NCBI GenBank assembly: GCA_003155695.1 | Contig: PMDZ01000011.1 | Coordinates: 18,299-57,133 of the forward strand | Source of the DNA: Candidatus Nomurabacteria bacterium | GTDB lineage: Bacteria > Patescibacteriota > Minisyncoccia > Phycocordibacterales > UBA9973 | Length of the DNA stretch: 38,835 bases | Reading direction: 5' to 3' | Part shown: positions 9,516 through 17,524 of the stretch, one piece after another | Position numbering within the stretch: position 1 is the stretch's first letter | How the letters are laid out: each line of letters opens with the position of its first letter | The notes under the pieces: generated by a model | Seen by the model: only the letters and a program-made list of their open reading frames with translations | The model's database searches: none | Told to the model about the DNA's origin: nothing | Translations under genes and position numbers: made by a program

Positions 9516-11790
9516 AATGACTCTCAAATCTATTGAGCTAACAGGTTTTAAATCATTCGGAAAGAAAAGCGTTGTGGCTTTCACCACACCGATAACTTCT
9601 ATTGTCGGGCCAAACGGTTCGGGCAAATCAAATATTGTCGAAGCAATACGTTTCGTCCTTGGGGAACAGTCAATGAAGTCTCTTCGCGGGAAAGGCGGAG
9701 TTGACCTTATTTTCAAAGGCTCAAAAGGAATGTCATCTTCCAATCGGGCTCAAGTCCAAATCACTTTCGACAATACAAATAAAATTTTTTCTTTTACGAA
9801 TAGCGGACTTGGAGTCTCACTTGATTACGATGAGATAGTACTTGGCCGAGAAGTTTTTGCCGATGGCTCGAACAAATACTCTATCAATCATACAGAAGTT
9901 CGTCTGAAAGATATTGTTGACTTGTTGGCCTCGGTAAATATCGGAAGTTCCGGGCACCATATCATTTCCCAAGGAGAATCAGACCGAGTTCTTAATGCTT
10001 CCAATAAAGAGCGTCGAGGTATGATTGAAGATGCTCTTGGTTTACGAGTTTACCAATTCAGAATTAAAGAATCGGAAAGAAAACTGGAAAAAACACTTAT
10101 CAATATCAAGGAGGTTCAAGCCCTTCGACGCGAGATTGCTCCTCATTTGGCATTTTTGAAAAAGCAGGTCCAAGTTGTGGAGAGGGCACGCCAAATGCGA
10201 GACGAGTTACGCGAACTTTATAAAACTTATCTTTCGAAAGAGGGGACATATATAAATAATGAAACCAAAAGATTGGGTGATTTACGTCGGTCATTAAATG
10301 ACAAAGGCTCATCACTTGATTCTCGGATTGAAGAATTACAAAAACGAAATAATGAGAATAAACCCAACGACGTCTATTCCAAAGAAATAGAAGAATATGA
10401 AAATAAAGTTTCTGATATTCGAAATACAAAAAATGAATTAGTCCGCAAGCTTGGCCGCATCGAGGGAATTTTAGAAGGTATTGAACATCAGTTTTCCAAG
10501 GTCAAAGAAGTTAAAACTAGAGTTATCGAAGAATCGGAATGGCGGATTTTTATCAATGATATATCAACTCGCATCGATGAAGCTATCAAAATAGAAGATT
10601 TGCCGAATGTTATCGAGGCTTTGAAGAATATCAAGTCGCACCTGGAAGGATTTTATAAAAATAAAGATACGAACGAGAAAGAAAATATTTCTTTGGAAGA
10701 CAATCCTGAATATAAAGAGATGAAAAATTCCAAAGATGAGATTCAGAAAGAGATAGAAAAAATGGAAAGCGGAGAGAAGGAAATAGAGGATGCAATCGGA
10801 GGATTAAAACAGAAAGAAGTTGAAAACCAGGCCTCGTATCGTAATAGCGAGAAGATACTCTATGAACTTCTTCGTGAGAAAAATGAAGTGACCTCAAACT
10901 CACATTCGCTTAACTTTGAAGAAGAAAAACTTTCAATGATAAAAAGTGCGTTTGAAATGGAACTCTCTGAAGCCGGAGTTCTAATTGGTAGAGAAATAGT
11001 CGATTTTGCCAAAGAAAAAGTCGAAGGGGAAATTAATCGGATCTCTCAGGAAGAACTACGGAAGAAGATTGAACGCATAAAAATTAAGATTGAAGATGCC
11101 GGCTCCGGTTCAGGCAACGATGTAATGAAAGAGTTTGAAGAGACGGCTGAACGTGATGCATTTTTAGGAAAAGAAATTGAAGATCTGAATAAAAGTATCA
11201 AAGATTGCAATCTTCTTATTCAGGAATTGAAAGAAAAATTGGATACGGAATTTAAAACCGGGGTTGAAAAAATCAACAAGCAGTTCCAGGAATTTTTCGC
11301 TTTGATGTTTGGCGGTGGTGGAGCCTTTCTTTCAATCACCATGGAACACAAAAAACCGAAGAAAAACGACGAATCAATAGAAGAAGACGAAGAGACAGAG
11401 GAAGAAGATGAGGAAGAAAACGAAATCGGTTTCGAGCGCGGCATTGAGATAAACGTCAACTTGCCTCACAAGAAAGTCAAAGACTTACATATGCTCTCCG
11501 GAGGGGAAAGGTCTCTGACCTCCATCGCTCTTTTGTTTGCCATTTCACAAGTTAACCCGCCACCATTTCTAGTCCTCGATGAGACGGATGCGGCGCTCGA
11601 TGAAGCCAATTCCCGCAAATACGGAAACATGCTAGAAAACCTTTCCAAATATTCTGAGCTTATCGTCGTCACTCACAATCGCGAAACCATGTCACGAGCC
11701 GATGTCCTCTACGGAGTGACCATGAGCGCCGAAGGTGTCTCCAAACTTCTCTCCATTCACCTTGAAGATGCTACCTCATACGCGAAATAA
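9508..11790 (+). CDS. smc: Short SMC-family ATPase, apparently without hinge
   Basis: Walker A GPNGSGKSN; signature LSGGERSLTSIALLFAI; Walker B PPFLVLDETDAALDEAN; only 760 aa with short coiled coils. Confidence 0.88.
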   Translation: MIKMTLKSIELTGFKSFGKKSVVAFTTPITSIVGPNGSGKSNIVEAIRFVLGEQSMKSLRGKGGVDLIFKGSKGMSSSNRAQVQITFDNTNKIFSFTNSGLGVSLDYDEIVLGREVFADGSNKYSINHTEVRLKDIVDLLASVNIGSSGHHIISQGESDRVLNASNKERRGMIEDALGLRVYQFRIKESERKLEKTLINIKEVQALRREIAPHLAFLKKQVQVVERARQMRDELRELYKTYLSKEGTYINNETKRLGDLRRSLNDKGSSLDSRIEELQKRNNENKPNDVYSKEIEEYENKVSDIRNTKNELVRKLGRIEGILEGIEHQFSKVKEVKTRVIEESEWRIFINDISTRIDEAIKIEDLPNVIEALKNIKSHLEGFYKNKDTNEKENISLEDNPEYKEMKNSKDEIQKEIEKMESGEKEIEDAIGGLKQKEVENQASYRNSEKILYELLREKNEVTSNSHSLNFEEEKLSMIKSAFEMELSEAGVLIGREIVDFAKEKVEGEINRISQEELRKKIERIKIKIEDAGSGSGNDVMKEFEETAERDAFLGKEIEDLNKSIKDCNLLIQELKEKLDTEFKTGVEKINKQFQEFFALMFGGGGAFLSITMEHKKPKKNDESIEEDEETEEEDEEENEIGFERGIEINVNLPHKKVKDLHMLSGGERSLTSIALLFAISQVNPPPFLVLDETDAALDEANSRKYGNMLENLSKYSELIVVTHNRETMSRADVLYGVTMSAEGVSKLLSIHLEDATSYAK

Positions 11791-11795
11791 AATAT

Positions 11796-11836
11796 AAAAT
11801 GTCACGCAAGCAAAATTCGCGTGGTATTTTGTTTTT
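11796..11836 (+). terminator. Intrinsic terminator after smc
   Basis: AAAATGTCACGC-aagcaaaattc-GCGTGGTATTTT (12 bp with two G:U) then GTTTTT. Confidence 0.75.
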
Positions 11837-11864
11837 AGCATAATTGGCCTAAGTGTGATATAAA
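11835..11864 (+). promoter_or_regulatory. Predicted promoter of small membrane protein 1
   Basis: TTAGCA-N18-TATAAA. Confidence 0.55.
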
Positions 11865-11900
11865 AAGAGTAAATTCAAATAATAACTAATAATTACAGCC

Positions 11901-12092
11901 ATGAAAAAGAAAACATTTTTAGGGGCTGTAATGTCGTTAATTTGCAGTCCTTCCTATGGGGTAAAAACCATAATAAAACCTGGTTCCGATTTTTATGCCG
12001 ATGCTATGATTTTTGGGGGTCTCGCCGTTATATTTATTGTAGTTATAGTTTCAGGCGTTAAGATTCGTAAAAAATTATGGAAAAAACAATAA
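11901..12092 (+). CDS. Small secreted/membrane protein, unknown function (63 aa)
   Basis: Own promoter and terminator; MKKKTFLGAVMSLICSPSYG signal-like, TM (AMIFGGLAVIFIVVIVSGV), basic tail. Confidence 0.6.
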   Translation: MKKKTFLGAVMSLICSPSYGVKTIIKPGSDFYADAMIFGGLAVIFIVVIVSGVKIRKKLWKKQ

Positions 12093-12119
12093 AATGCGCA
12101 GATTTTGTCTGGGCATTTT
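12091..12119 (+). terminator. Terminator-like hairpin after small ORF 1
   Basis: AAAATGCgCAGA-ttttg-TCTGgGCATTTT. Confidence 0.55.
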
Positions 12120-12122
12120 ACA

Positions 12123-12152
12123 TTGACAAATCAAGTAAAATCGTGATATAAT
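12123..12152 (+). promoter_or_regulatory. Strong consensus promoter of small membrane protein 2
   Basis: TTGACA-N18-TATAAT; overlaps the ORF-track ATG at 12151, so the true start is 12208. Confidence 0.75.
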
Positions 12153-12207
12153 GAGGAAAATTTTTGAAACGACATTTTGTTATTTATATAATTTAAAATT
12201 TACAGTT

Positions 12208-12540
12208 ATGAAAAAGAAATTATTCTTTGTTTTAGTACTGTTACTTATCTGTTCTATGGTTTACAGTCAAATTGGTAAGTTAAATCCCACCGAAGCCCAA
12301 AAGGAAACCCTAGGAGTGGTCCATTTGCTTGTTATTATTGTGACTGGATTTCTGATTCTCGGTCTTATCCTTGGTTGGATTCAAGAGAATAACAGAAAAA
12401 AATCGTCGGATCGATTTAATTTCAAAAGGACTGTTATTTTTAATCTGATAAAACGTGCTGTAGAAAGCATAAAAAGAAAATCAAAAGGTAGGTATCCGAT
12501 TAAGAAGGCTCAGCACGACAGAATGTGGATAGAACAATAG
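12208..12540 (+). CDS. Small membrane protein, unknown function (110 aa)
   Basis: MKKKLFFVLVLLLICSMVYSQ signal peptide, TM (VVHLLVIIVTGFLILGLILGWI), basic C-terminus. Confidence 0.65.
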   Translation: MKKKLFFVLVLLLICSMVYSQIGKLNPTEAQKETLGVVHLLVIIVTGFLILGLILGWIQENNRKKSSDRFNFKRTVIFNLIKRAVESIKRKSKGRYPIKKAQHDRMWIEQ

Positions 12541-12559
12541 TATTTAAATTTTTTCATTT

Positions 12560-12589
12560 AAGCCCGTTACATGCAACGGGCTTTTTTTT
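12560..12589 (+). terminator. Intrinsic terminator
   Basis: AAGCCCGTTacatgcAACGGGCTTTTTTTT. Confidence 0.9.
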
Positions 12590-12610
12590 ATTGGTTATCC
12601 ACATTTTATT

Positions 12611-12639
12611 TTGATTTTTTGATATGAGAATGTTATAAT
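12611..12639 (+). promoter_or_regulatory. Promoter of a short ~165-nt transcription unit
   Basis: TTGATT-N17-TATAAT. Confidence 0.65.
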
Positions 12640-12645
12640 GTAAGT

Positions 12646-12812
12646 CAACTTTAAATACTGTTGAGGATGAAAAACAAAAATGTTCTTTGCTCATTTGAGC
12701 AGACGAAAAACGAAGCTTTGGCAGCTTCAGTAAACAACAGCCGGAATAATCTATAACGTGCAGACGACTTAAAAAAAATGGAAAAAGGGTAGCTTATAAA
12801 CTGCCCTTTCAT
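12646..12812 (+). ncRNA. Candidate structured small RNA (or 29-aa sORF mRNA, MKNKNVLCSFEQTKNEALAASVNNSRNNL, 12667-12756)
   Basis: Promoter upstream and hairpin AAAGGGTAG-cttataaa-CTGCCCTTT downstream; internal helices CTGTTG/CAACAG, TGCTC-attt-GAGCA, GAAGC-tttggca-GCTTC. Confidence 0.4.
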
Positions 12813-12831
12813 TTTGCCAATTTTTTAATTT

Positions 12832-13677
12832 TTATTTCAAAAATTCAGTGATAGTTAAACCCGAATCTTTTATTTCTTTTGCTTTTTCGATGCCTAGATA
12901 GCGGTAATGCCACGGTTCGGATTTGTAACCGGTAATACTTTCTTTACCGAGCGGATAACTTTGAATAAAGCCATAAAGATAGGCATTTTCTTTCAGCCAA
13001 TCACTTTCTGGTGTTTTATAAAAATCACCCGAAGCCGAAGCATAATCTATTGAGGATGAAGTGACATCGACAGTTGTTCCGAGTTGATGTTCGGAGTATC
13101 CTGGTTTGGCGAGAGATATCAAGGCATCGGCTTTTCCACTATTTACGGCATTATTAAATAAAATTTTTTGAGTTTCGTATGTTCTGAAAGCGGAACTGGC
13201 TTTGATAGAATATCCATCTTCTTCGGCATCATCTATCATAGATAGAAAAGAATTCTTTGCGATCTCCACTAAGCAAACCCCCTTTTTTGTACTTGACCCT
13301 TCATCTAACTCTTCCAAATCTTCAGGTATATATCTCGGGTTTGGCAATCCGACTTCTTGCCCGATATTAAGTAGTGACATATCTTCATATTCTTCTTCAT
13401 CTTCTTTTTCAGGTATTGGACAAGCGGTAGGTACCACTTTATTTTTCACTTTTTTTTCTACAATTTTTTCTTTATTTAAAATCTTTTCAGGTTGAATATT
13501 TTTATCAATTGGAATTATTTTTGGGTCATCCTCTTGTAAATTACTAACTTGAGCAATTTGATTATCACTATTGATATTACGAATTTTATTGACAGAAAAG
13601 ATTCCAACAAAAAAAATTATTATTAATATAAATATTGATATTAAAATAATTTTGATATCATTGTATTTCATAGTCAA
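12832..13677 (-). CDS. D-alanyl-D-alanine carboxypeptidase, VanY/M15 family, membrane-anchored
   Basis: ASSAFRTYETQ, GYSEHQLGTTVDVT and EPWHYRYLG M15B motifs; N-terminal TM. Confidence 0.88.
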   Translation of the reverse strand: MTMKYNDIKIILISIFILIIIFFVGIFSVNKIRNINSDNQIAQVSNLQEDDPKIIPIDKNIQPEKILNKEKIVEKKVKNKVVPTACPIPEKEDEEEYEDMSLLNIGQEVGLPNPRYIPEDLEELDEGSSTKKGVCLVEIAKNSFLSMIDDAEEDGYSIKASSAFRTYETQKILFNNAVNSGKADALISLAKPGYSEHQLGTTVDVTSSSIDYASASGDFYKTPESDWLKENAYLYGFIQSYPLGKESITGYKSEPWHYRYLGIEKAKEIKDSGLTITEFLK

Positions 13678-15619
13678 TCGTTTTTTTATTCATATCAGCA
13701 TTTGCAATCCTAAACTTAACCTTATCTCCGAGAGTGTATTTCTTATGACTTTTTCTCCCGCGGATACTCATTCCTTCTTTGTCGAAAATATAATAATCAT
13801 CTTTCAAATCTCTCATCCTGACCATTCCTTCACATTTAGTTTGTTTATCCTCTATATATAGGCCCCATTCTGTCACTCCTGTAATTATACCTTCGTATTT
13901 TTCGCCGATACGCTTGGACATATATTCCACCTGTTTGTATTTGATTGAAGCGCGTTCGGCTTCAGCAGCTTCCTTTTCTCTATTTGAAGCTTCCTGACAC
14001 ATCTCTTCATATTCAAACCACCTCTCTTTTGGTATAGGTTTATTTTCCAAGAAATCGGCAAGGAGACGATGTACAATAACATCGGGATATCGGCGAATAG
14101 GGGAAGTGAAATGAGTATAATATTTGAAACCAAGCCCCCAATGGCCAATATTTTTTGTCGAGTAAATAGCCTTGGCCATGGTGCGGATAATGGCGCTGTG
14201 AATAGTATCGCGAATTGGGCTGTGTTCAAGTTTAACTATAAGAGCATTTATTTCCTCTGATGGGATTATGCCATTTATCAGTCTGACTTTGTGGCCGAGC
14301 CTTTTTAAAAAACTGGCTAAATCTTTTATTTTTTCTTTGTTTGGAAAATCGTGCACTCGATAGAGGAAGACGCTTTGTGTCCCGTCTTTTCTTCTCGACA
14401 TATGTTCGGCGACACGACGGTTAGCAAGAAGCATCAACTCCTCAATCAATTTATTTGTATCACCCCGCTCTTTGACATATACGGATAGGGGAACACCATT
14501 ACTGTCTAATTTGAATTTTACTTCCTCCTGCTCGAGAGATATGGCTCCTTCGTCAAAACGTTTCTTTAGGAGTTTCTTGGCGATATTATTCAGAGTAGAA
14601 AGCTCTTCAAAAAAAGTTCCGTGCTTGTTGTCCAAAATTTTTTGGGCTTCCTCGTATGTAAATCTTTTATCGGAGTGAATTATCGTTCGCCCAAACCATT
14701 CTTTGTGGATTGTGCCATTTTTATCCAATTCAAATATAACCGAAAAAGTCAGTCGGTCAACCTGCGGATTCAAACTGCATATACCATTTGAAAGTTCTTC
14801 CGGAAGCATTGGGATAGTCCTATCGACAAGATAAACCGAAGTTCCGCGGTGTCGCGCTTCTATATCCAAGTCGGTGCCCAGTTTTACATAGTGAGAGACA
14901 TCGGCAATATGAATACCGACTTCATAATGACTACCACCCCCAACCCCCTCCTTGGAAAAGGAGGGGAGCTTGCGGAAAGATATGGCGTCGTCGAAATCTT
15001 TAGCATCCTCCGGGTCAATAGTGAAAGTTGTTGAACTTCTCATATCACGCCTACTCTTAATATCTTGCTCTGTAATACCCAATTGAGAAACTTTTTGCGC
15101 TTCGTTTAGGATAAATGGAGGGAATGTGGAATTGAAACCTTTCTCAAGGGCGATAGCTTCCATTTCGGCATTATGTTCCATCGGCATTCCGAGAACCTTC
15201 GTGACTTCTCCGACAGGAGCTTTCTTGGTATCAAGCCATAGGGTGATGGTGACAAAAACTTTTTGTCCAATCTTGGCCCCATTTAATTTATTCTCCGGGA
15301 TTATAATATCGGAATACATTTTCAAATCGGAAGGGATAAGAAAGTATGTGTCATTTTCTTTCTCCAGAACTCCTCCATAACCCTTTTTCGAACGATTCAG
15401 TATTTTAACAACTTCACCACTTAAAGTTCCATCTTTCTTTTTCGGGTGCAATAATACGACAACCGTATCACCATTACAAGCAGTTTTAAGAAAGCTATGG
15501 TCTATTTCGATAACTTGATTTTCTTTATTTAGGCGGACACTCCCGGTTCCTTTATGGGTAATGTTTATTATTCCTTCAATATTTCGGCTCGAATTTTTGT
15601 TGTTTCTCGTATCTTTCAT
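13658..15619 (-). CDS. rnr: Ribonuclease R (RNB-domain exoribonuclease)
   Basis: TIDPEDAKDFDDAISF, GIHIADVSHYV, HRGTSVYLVDRTIPMLPEELSNGICSLNP, HFTSPIRRYPDVIVHRLL, S1 domain. Confidence 0.94.
   Translation of the reverse strand: MKDTRNNKNSSRNIEGIINITHKGTGSVRLNKENQVIEIDHSFLKTACNGDTVVVLLHPKKKDGTLSGEVVKILNRSKKGYGGVLEKENDTYFLIPSDLKMYSDIIIPENKLNGAKIGQKVFVTITLWLDTKKAPVGEVTKVLGMPMEHNAEMEAIALEKGFNSTFPPFILNEAQKVSQLGITEQDIKSRRDMRSSTTFTIDPEDAKDFDDAISFRKLPSFSKEGVGGGSHYEVGIHIADVSHYVKLGTDLDIEARHRGTSVYLVDRTIPMLPEELSNGICSLNPQVDRLTFSVIFELDKNGTIHKEWFGRTIIHSDKRFTYEEAQKILDNKHGTFFEELSTLNNIAKKLLKKRFDEGAISLEQEEVKFKLDSNGVPLSVYVKERGDTNKLIEELMLLANRRVAEHMSRRKDGTQSVFLYRVHDFPNKEKIKDLASFLKRLGHKVRLINGIIPSEEINALIVKLEHSPIRDTIHSAIIRTMAKAIYSTKNIGHWGLGFKYYTHFTSPIRRYPDVIVHRLLADFLENKPIPKERWFEYEEMCQEASNREKEAAEAERASIKYKQVEYMSKRIGEKYEGIITGVTEWGLYIEDKQTKCEGMVRMRDLKDDYYIFDKEGMSIRGRKSHKKYTLGDKVKFRIANADMNKKTIDYEIQ
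14932..14974. repeat. Palindromic repeat-like insertion inside rnr
   Basis: accacccccaacCCCCTCCTTggaaAAGGAGGGGagcttgcgg; encodes LPSFSKEGVGGG between conserved RNase R segments. Confidence 0.7.
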
Positions 15620-15646
15620 AATTAAGAGTATAGCATAAAATTTAAG

Positions 15647-15675
15647 TTGATTATTTTGAGTGATTATGGTAGGAT
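15647..15675 (+). promoter_or_regulatory. Predicted rpsP promoter
   Basis: TTGATT-N17-TAGGAT; -10 only ~10-16 nt upstream of the candidate ATGs. Confidence 0.6.
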
Positions 15676-15691
15676 ACTTTCACGTATGTTA

Positions 15692-15991
15692 ATGATAAGA
15701 CTACAACGAATAGGGCGCAAGAATGATGCCGCTTTCAGAGTGCTTTTAACTGATTCCAAGAATTCGGCCAAGAGTGGTAGATTCAAAGAAATTTTGGGTT
15801 CATATAATATAAAAAAAGGAGAAATATTATTCAAGGCCGACCGCATCACTTACTGGATAGGGAAAGGTGCGCAAGTCTCGGACACCGTTCATAATTTTCT
15901 CGTTCATCAGAAACTGATTGAAGGCAAAAAGAAGAATGTCTTATCGAAGAAATCTCCGACCAAAGCTCGCAAAGCACTAAAAAAATCGTAA
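15692..15991 (+). CDS. rpsP: 30S ribosomal protein S16 (start 15686 or 15692; the 15647 start overlaps the promoter)
   Basis: MIRLQRIGRKNDAAFRVLLTDSKNSAKSGRFKEILGSYN. Confidence 0.93.
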   Translation: MIRLQRIGRKNDAAFRVLLTDSKNSAKSGRFKEILGSYNIKKGEILFKADRITYWIGKGAQVSDTVHNFLVHQKLIEGKKKNVLSKKSPTKARKALKKS

Positions 15992-16004
15992 AAATATAAT
16001 CCAT

Positions 16005-16088
16005 AAAAGACGCAATATTAAAGTTTTCTTCGCGCTTTACCCCAAAGGGGCCCTACGCGACTCAGAAAATTTCAATATTGCGTCTTTT
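16005..16088 (+). terminator. Long compound hairpin downstream of rpsP
   Basis: AAAAGACGCAATATT ... AATATTGCGTCTTTT (15-bp perfect stem) with nested TCGCG/CGCGA and CCCCaaaGGGG. Confidence 0.8.
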
Positions 16089-16181
16089 CTATTGCAAAAG
16101 AAAGGAATTATATGTTATAATAAAAATGAGCAGTTTGTAGTCGGTACACTGCATGAATTTAAGAATAATACTAAAAGATAT

Positions 16182-16523
16182 ATGTCAGACGATAAAGCGT
16201 TTTTAGAGTATATTGTAAAGGCATTGGTTGATTATCCAGATGATGTGAAAATCGACCGAACGGTAGACGAAATGGGGGTCCTTATAACTATGACGGTTAA
16301 CGCCGCAGATATGGGCAAGATAATCGGTCGTCAAGGCAACACGGCAAAAGCAATCAGAACTCTTTTGCGAGTTATCGGTATGAAAAATAATGCTCGAGTT
16401 AATCTAAAGATTAACGAACCGGAAGGTGGAAAGATTGAAAATCCTGGAGCACCAGTTTCAACATCAAGTAGTGAATCATCCAAGTCGGTTGATGCAGCAC
16501 TGGAAGACTTGAAGGGGATCTAA
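16182..16523 (+). CDS. khpA: KH-domain RNA-binding protein (KhpA/YlqC-like)
   Basis: FLEYIVKALVDYPDDVKI...ADMGKIIGRQGNTAKAIRTLLRVIG; ATG at 16182 preferred over the ORF-track start 16092. Confidence 0.88.
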   Translation: MSDDKAFLEYIVKALVDYPDDVKIDRTVDEMGVLITMTVNAADMGKIIGRQGNTAKAIRTLLRVIGMKNNARVNLKINEPEGGKIENPGAPVSTSSSESSKSVDAALEDLKGI

Positions 16524-16550
16524 GAATTTTCAATTAAAAAATACAAAAAA

Positions 16551-16583
16551 AGAAAAGCCCCGGCCTTTGGCCGGGGCTTTTCT
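16551..16583 (+). terminator. Intrinsic terminator after khpA
   Basis: AGAAAAGCCCCGGCCtttGGCCGGGGCTTTTCT, 15-bp perfect stem. Confidence 0.92.
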
Positions 16584-16600
16584 TGTGCTAATATGTTTTT

Positions 16601-17314
16601 ATGAGATTTCATGTCATTACATTATTCCCAGAAATGTTCGATTCCTATCTCAAGGAGTCTATTTTGGGACGAGCCATAAAAGAAAAAAAAATTTCTGTTT
16701 CTTTTACAAATCCTCGCAAATTTGTGACAGGGAAATATAAAAAAATCTGGCCAGACGGCAATATCTCGGCCCAAGTAGATGACCGACCTTATGCCGGTGG
16801 TCCGGGAATGGTCATGATGGCCGAACCGATAATAAAAGCTGTTGAAACAACTTTGAGAAAAATTAAAAATTATGAATTAAGAATTAAAAATTCTAAAACC
16901 AAAAACCCAAAACCAAAAACCTTAATCATTAATTTCGTTCCAAGTGCAGAAAAATTTGATACAAAAATAGCAAAAAGTATAGTCGGAAAATATACAGATA
17001 TAATTATGATTTGTGGCAGATACGAGGGAATTGATGCTCGGGTGGATAAAATTTTAAAGACAAAAAAGTTATCAATAGGGGATTATGTTCTAACCGGTGG
17101 AGAAATACCGGCCATGGTCCTGATTGATTCCATCTCCCGTCAAATCGAAGGTGTTCTTGGTAATTTCGATTCCCGCGAAGAAGAACGAACCTCATCGAGA
17201 GAAGTTTATACCCGTCCGGAAGTGTTGATACATAAAGGTAAAAAATATAAAGTACCAAAAGTTTTACTTTCAGGTGACCACAAAAAAATAGAGGAATGGA
17301 AAAAAAGTAAATAA
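16601..17314 (+). CDS. trmD: tRNA (guanine-N1)-methyltransferase
   Basis: MRFHVITLFPEMFDSYLKESILGRA; DDRPYAGGPGMVM; ICGRYEGIDARV; SIGDYVLTGGE. Confidence 0.95.
   Translation: MRFHVITLFPEMFDSYLKESILGRAIKEKKISVSFTNPRKFVTGKYKKIWPDGNISAQVDDRPYAGGPGMVMMAEPIIKAVETTLRKIKNYELRIKNSKTKNPKPKTLIINFVPSAEKFDTKIAKSIVGKYTDIIMICGRYEGIDARVDKILKTKKLSIGDYVLTGGEIPAMVLIDSISRQIEGVLGNFDSREEERTSSREVYTRPEVLIHKGKKYKVPKVLLSGDHKKIEEWKKSK
16858..16921. repeat. AT-rich degenerate repeat inserted in-frame in trmD
   Basis: AAAATTAAAAATTATGAATTAAGAATTAAAAATTCTAAAACCAAAAACCCAAAACCAAAAACC; encodes KIKNYELRIKNSKTKNPKPKT. Confidence 0.65.
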
Positions 17315-17337
17315 TCTTAATTTTTTGCGGTTTTTTC

Positions 17338-17366
17338 TTGACAAATTTATTCGAATAGTATAGGAT
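17338..17366 (+). promoter_or_regulatory. Predicted rpoBC promoter
   Basis: TTGACA-N17-TAGGAT, ~150-nt leader. Confidence 0.75.
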
Positions 17367-17372
17367 AGTACT

Positions 17373-17524
17373 CAGATTGAAAAGATTGAGTCATGGCAAA
17401 TCAGTCACTAGTTTATTAAGTTTTTAACTTAACTTGTGTTAAAAAACAATATTGCCAGTAATTATAAATAGATCACAACAATAAGGTTTGGTCGCCTTAG
17501 TGTTTTTTTGTTATTATTTTATCC
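17373..17524 (+). promoter_or_regulatory. Structured rpoB leader with terminal terminator-like hairpin
   Basis: TGGCAA(17394)/TTGCCA(17452) encloses GTTTTTAAC/GTTAAAAAAC; ACAATAAGG..CCTTAGTGT followed by TTTTTT at 17478-17509. Confidence 0.5.

Noticed and set aside
10106-10429. Minus-strand ORF (107 aa) within smc, and similar antisense ORFs (515-727, 4799-5206, 17980-18477, 23937-24317)
   Set aside because: They lie antisense to well-supported conserved genes and show no recognisable domains; likely chance shadow ORFs.
12151-12207. ATG 12151 as the start of the 129-aa ORF
   Set aside because: It overlaps the TATAAT -10; the signal-peptide start MKKKLFF at 12208 is better.
12700-12760. tmRNA-like tag (…KNEALAAS; GCTTTGGCAGCTTCAGTAA resembles an ssrA tag codon run)
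   Set aside because: No GGATTCGAC-type 5' motif, no T-arm GGTTCGAnTCC and no tRNA-like ends nearby; resemblance is probably coincidental.
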